Below are positions 61,196 to 64,000 of a stretch of DNA of 64,000 nt, piece after piece (the first letter of the stretch is position 1; each line of letters starts with the position of its first letter). Below the pieces are notes generated by a model. It was not told the origin of the DNA, made no database searches, and worked only from the letters and a program-made list of their open reading frames with translations. The stretch is from positions 62,001 through 126,000 of the forward strand of contig CAOLHI010002538.1 of NCBI GenBank assembly GCA_948474755.1, given 5' to 3'. The translations under genes and the position numbers were made by a program. The DNA is from Ctenosaura bakeri (taxonomy: Eukaryota > Chordata > Lepidosauria > Squamata > Iguanidae).

Positions 61196-62007
61196 AAATA
61201 TAAGTATATAAGTATAAAACAGTGCTAAAAAAGGACACTTTTGAATCTTTGACAGTTGTGCTTTGCAACACAGGTAACCTAGTAAAAGAGACACACCTGT
61301 AATGCGTGAACTTTGCAGCTTCATTTGCATCCGTGAAATGTAAACAGCTGCTATTCATCTCTCTGGGCTTGTTCACCTGTCAGCAAATGCACCAGATTAT
61401 CAGGTTGTTTGGTATAAGCCAAGCCCCTTACAACACAGATGTGTTTTGTCTTCAAAGAGTTTCAATAGTCAGTTTCAATTCGGCTTCCTTGAAACATTTT
61501 CCTTGGCATTGATTACTGGAAGCATGGGTGCCTGATCTGTGATAATGAAAATTTCATATGGACACTAGTCAAACCTTATCTTCCATGAAATTCTTCTCAC
61601 TAACTGATTTGTTGCCAATCGTCATCAAGTTGAGTTTGAATTATGGTGATGCTGTGAACAAAAGGACCTTCAAAACAGCCCTTTTCAAGATCTTGCAGAG
61701 TCAGGCCTGTAGCATTCTGGATTGAGTTTGTCCACTTGTAATGCTGTCCTCCTCTTTTTCCACTGCCTCTCACTTTACAAAGAATAATCAACTTTTCTAA
61801 GGAGTCACATCAGCTTGTTATGTGGTCAAACTGTGATAGATGCAGTTTGGTCATTCAGGATTCCAGGGAGATTTCAGGCTTGATCAATTCTGGGACCCAT
61901 GCATTTATCTTTTTGGCAGTCTGTACTTTCCATAGAATTCTTCTCTACCACCACATTTCAAATGACACTAACTGCTACTTTAGGAAAACTTTCTACGTTC
62001 TACAAGG

Positions 62008-62240
62008 AGCCACGGTGGCGCAGTGGTTAAATGCCAATACTGCAAGCCACAAGGTTGTGAGTTTGATCCTACCCGGCTCCAAGGTTGACTCAGCCTTCCA
62101 TCCTTTCGCAGGTCGGTAAAATGAGTACCCAGCTTGTTGGGGGCATGTATAGAAATGTTTCAAAATACATGCTATTTGAAAGTTGTTCGCCGCCTCGATC
62201 CATATGGAGAGGCGGGATACAAATAAATAAATAAATAAAT
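62008..62240 (+). mobile_element. Sauria-type SINE, full form
   Basis: GGAGCCACGGTGGCGCAGTG start, GTTGTGAGTTTGATCCTACC B box, and the end GGCGGGATACAAATAAATA after a BovB-like CGCCGCCTCGATCCATATGG. Inserted in U4 only. Confidence 0.9.
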
Positions 62241-62428
62241 ACATTGCAAAAATGTTAAGTAAATGCACAATGTGTTTTGCAACAAAGGTCTCTGTGTCTT
62301 TCTGCACCCAGCCCAGAGATATGGCTGGACAGGTTTGAGAGAATACACCTTCATTTGCAGAAAGAATTATGACATGAAAGGATGGTTTAATAGAAGTATA
62401 CAGGCAGTGAAGGCTCTTGATTACCATG

Positions 62429-62772
62429 GCCATTTCCATACTACTCTGTTATAGTACTATTGTTCTCCTTTCAACATCCTGTGGAATTCAGGGGTTCGTA
62501 TTTACTGAGGCCAAAAAACTCTCTGGCTGAGAATCCTGAAGGGCCCTCTCTAAACTTCAAACTCCAGGATTTCCTTAGATGTTGAAAGTGGAATAATAGT
62601 GCTACAACAGTGTAGCGTGGAAATAGGGAAAAAAAACCTCAGCCCTCTTAAACACAGCATCCAACCTTGGTGTAAATAGCTGGCAGTGGCCTCAATAAAC
62701 TACAAACCCAAGAATTGCACAGGATGTTGTAAGTGAGATAAAAGTACTATAACAGTGTAGTGCGGAAATGCC
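62429..62772. mobile_element. hAT-like element with about 40-bp inverted ends
   Basis: Left GCCATTTCCATACTACTCTG then TTATAGTACTATTG; right AAAAGTACTATAACAGTGTA then GTGCGGAAATGCC. Flanked by CCATG at 62424-62428 and 62773-62777. A third end-like motif (GCTACAACAGTGTAGCGTGG) at about 62600 suggests two copies fused or nested. Absent from U1-U3. Confidence 0.75.
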
Positions 62773-62825
62773 CCATGTCAACGGAATGGTGAATTCACTC
62801 AATGTCAACTTGAAAGTAGCTAATA

Positions 62826-62923
62826 CAGCCTACAGAACCTGGTATTGGTCAGTGGTCTCCCATCCAAGAACTAACAGGGGTTCACACTGTTTAGTTTCCA
62901 AGATAAGATGGGATCTGGTGCCT
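62826..62923 (-). repeat. 5S rRNA-derived repeat, U4
   Basis: Reverse orientation: AGCCTACAG, GGTCTCCCATCCAAGAACTA and TTAGTTTCCAAGATAAGATG. Its strand confirms that the whole unit is inverted. Confidence 0.75.
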
Positions 62924-62999
62924 CAAGGATATTTAAGCCTCTTCTCCCTCCTCCTGAGGGAAAATTGAGTGCAAACAACTTTTGCACATGGAAATTAGT

Positions 63000-63165
63000 T
63001 TGCTGCAATTGAAGTAGAGCAGAACTTCTATGTCCCTCAGTCAGGACATGATGCTGGTGTTGAGGCAGCCCAGAAGTGGATTGATTTTTTTTTTTTTTTT
63101 GGCTGCTGCATCAGCCTGCTGGCTCATGTTTAGCCTGTAGTCTGCTAAGACCCCTAAATCCTGCA
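63000..63165 (-). mobile_element. CR1 scrap upstream of pseudogene D
   Basis: Reverse of 40829-40985: GGCTCATGTTTAGCCTGTAG and AAGACCCCTAAATCCTGCAT. A T run interrupts it near 63085. Confidence 0.65.
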
Positions 63166-63415
63166 TTTGCCCCCCTTTTTTTTGGCTTAGGAATGTGTCC
63201 CCTAACAATGTTCCTGTTACACTCCATTCACATGCCTATTCTGAATTATTCCCTGCCGTATAAGGATATTTGGTTTGAGCTATAGCTTCCTGACATCATT
63301 GCCATCTTAAATAGCAAATAGTTTGCATAGCAATTATTACTGGGCAGAAATTGCAGCAAAACCTCAAGTGACACCTAGAAGTGTCCATAGCCTGTGACAC
63401 AATCATACAATTGTC

Positions 63416-63540
63416 AATATATACATGGAGATTTCAGACATTTCTCCTACTCCTCAGATAACCTTCTATTGGTTGTCTCTTCATCTTGGCATCTCCATAA
63501 AAACAGGCCTGTTTTTGAGCCATGAAGATCTTCAGGTAAG
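63416..63540 (+). pseudogene. Beta-defensin D: promoter plus broken signal exon
   Basis: A plus-strand fourth copy in an inverted unit. It keeps the upstream TGTGACACAATCAT block, a TATA-like ATATATACA at 63416-63424, a 5' UTR like that of gene A, and ATGAAGATCTTC at 63522. Only 14 nt of exon 1 remain (63522-63535) before GTAAGG, against 58 nt in the other genes. Gene A has a CTTCA at both edges of the missing 44 bp, so the loss looks like a deletion between short direct repeats. It removes the hydrophobic signal core and changes the splice phase from 1 to 2, so exon 2 (beyond the window) could not be read correctly. Rescue by another start or exon cannot be excluded. Confidence 0.8.
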
Positions 63541-63604
63541 GTGTCCTGTAAACTGTGGCTAAATGGGAAATCTGTAGAAGGGTGGAGCTATGGTTTCTTT
63601 TGTA

Positions 63605-63905
63605 ATGGCCTTAGGGAGCTGAGTGTGTTTAGCCTGCAGAAGAGAAAAATGAGAGGTGACTCAATAGCCCACTTTAAATATCTGAAGCAAAGTCATATAG
63701 AAGATGGAGCAAAGTTCCGCTGCTCCAGAAACAATGGTACAAAACAATGGATCTAAACTCCAAGAAAAGGAATCTCATCTAAACATTAGGAAGAACTTCC
63801 TGAGAGTAAATGTGATGGACTTCCACGGAGTATGTTAGACTCTCCTACTTGGAGGATGTTAAGCAAACGTTAAGTGATAATCTCTCAAGAGTGCTTCAGT
63901 TGTGG
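63605..63905 (+). mobile_element. Old CR1 fragment after exon 1 remnant (U4)
   Basis: Reads LRELSVFSLQKRKMRGDSIA and HFKYLKQSHIEDG; inverted counterpart of 6946-7318. Confidence 0.85.
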
Positions 63906-64000
63906 GTTCCTGCTTCCGGTTGCCTTAATAGAGGATGCAAATTAGGATCTGAGGCATCATCCTGGCAAGGGGGTGGGCTTGTTACTTCACTGGACAGAGC

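Larger units (their letters stand above)
61196..63910. repeat. Inverted defensin duplicon U4 (partial)
   Basis: This is the reverse complement of the region upstream of the other genes. 61200-61570 matches 15230-15600 inverted, 62240-62420 matches 11280-11450 inverted, then come the 5S-derived piece, a CR1 scrap, the promoter and exon 1 remnant of copy D, and the old intronic CR1. With U3 it forms a head-to-head arrangement whose junction lies near 61195. Confidence 0.7.

Noticed and set aside
62008..62100. tRNA gene
   Set aside because: The A and B boxes belong to a Sauria SINE head; the fold and anticodon arm are not those of a tRNA.

Overview
The window is vertebrate nuclear DNA, most likely from a squamate reptile (probably a lizard). 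The evidence is Sauria-type tRNA-derived SINEs with BovB-like 3' ends, CR1 LINEs with CATAGAAT-type tails, L2 and L1 fragments, many solo LTRs with 4-5 bp target-site duplications (TSDs), and split genes with GT-AG introns. Most of the sequence is transposon-derived and the long ORFs are mostly retroelement remnants. The species cannot be named from the sequence.

The real genes are a small beta-defensin array. Three complete two-coding-exon genes lie on the minus strand: A (exon 1 at 7386-7443, exon 2 at 3081-3214), B (40418-40475 and 37602-37738) and C (58577-58634 and 56303-56436). Each has a TATA box about 100 bp upstream of the ATG, a 19-codon signal-peptide exon ending in phase 1, and a second exon encoding C-x6-C-x4-C-x9-C-x6-CC followed directly by a stop. 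A fourth, plus-strand copy (D, ATG at 63522) lies in an inverted unit and has lost 44 bp of its signal exon; its second exon would be beyond the window.

Each gene sits in a repeated block (U1 about 291-17200, U2 about 34600-44200, U3 about 54180-61195, U4 inverted about 61196-63910). The blocks share a 5S rRNA-derived repeat, ancient CR1 pieces and a palindromic TGCAGAAA-rich intron segment, but carry different later insertions. Next to U2 and U3, on the left, is a minus-strand endogenous retrovirus remnant (E2 26991-33460, E3 48135-53640); a third remnant (E1 17215-21600) follows U1. These share flanking sequence, so one old insertion was copied together with the defensin region. All viral genes are heavily broken.

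On top of this are nested insertions: a solo LTR containing two other solo LTRs (34984-36907), a CR1 containing a solo LTR and a younger CR1 (12031-14697), an L1-like element containing two solo LTRs (21919-26097), and several hAT-like short inverted-repeat elements. Comparing units gives empty sites for many insertions and so fixes their exact ends. No tRNA gene, CRISPR array, functional rRNA gene or other host gene could be supported.
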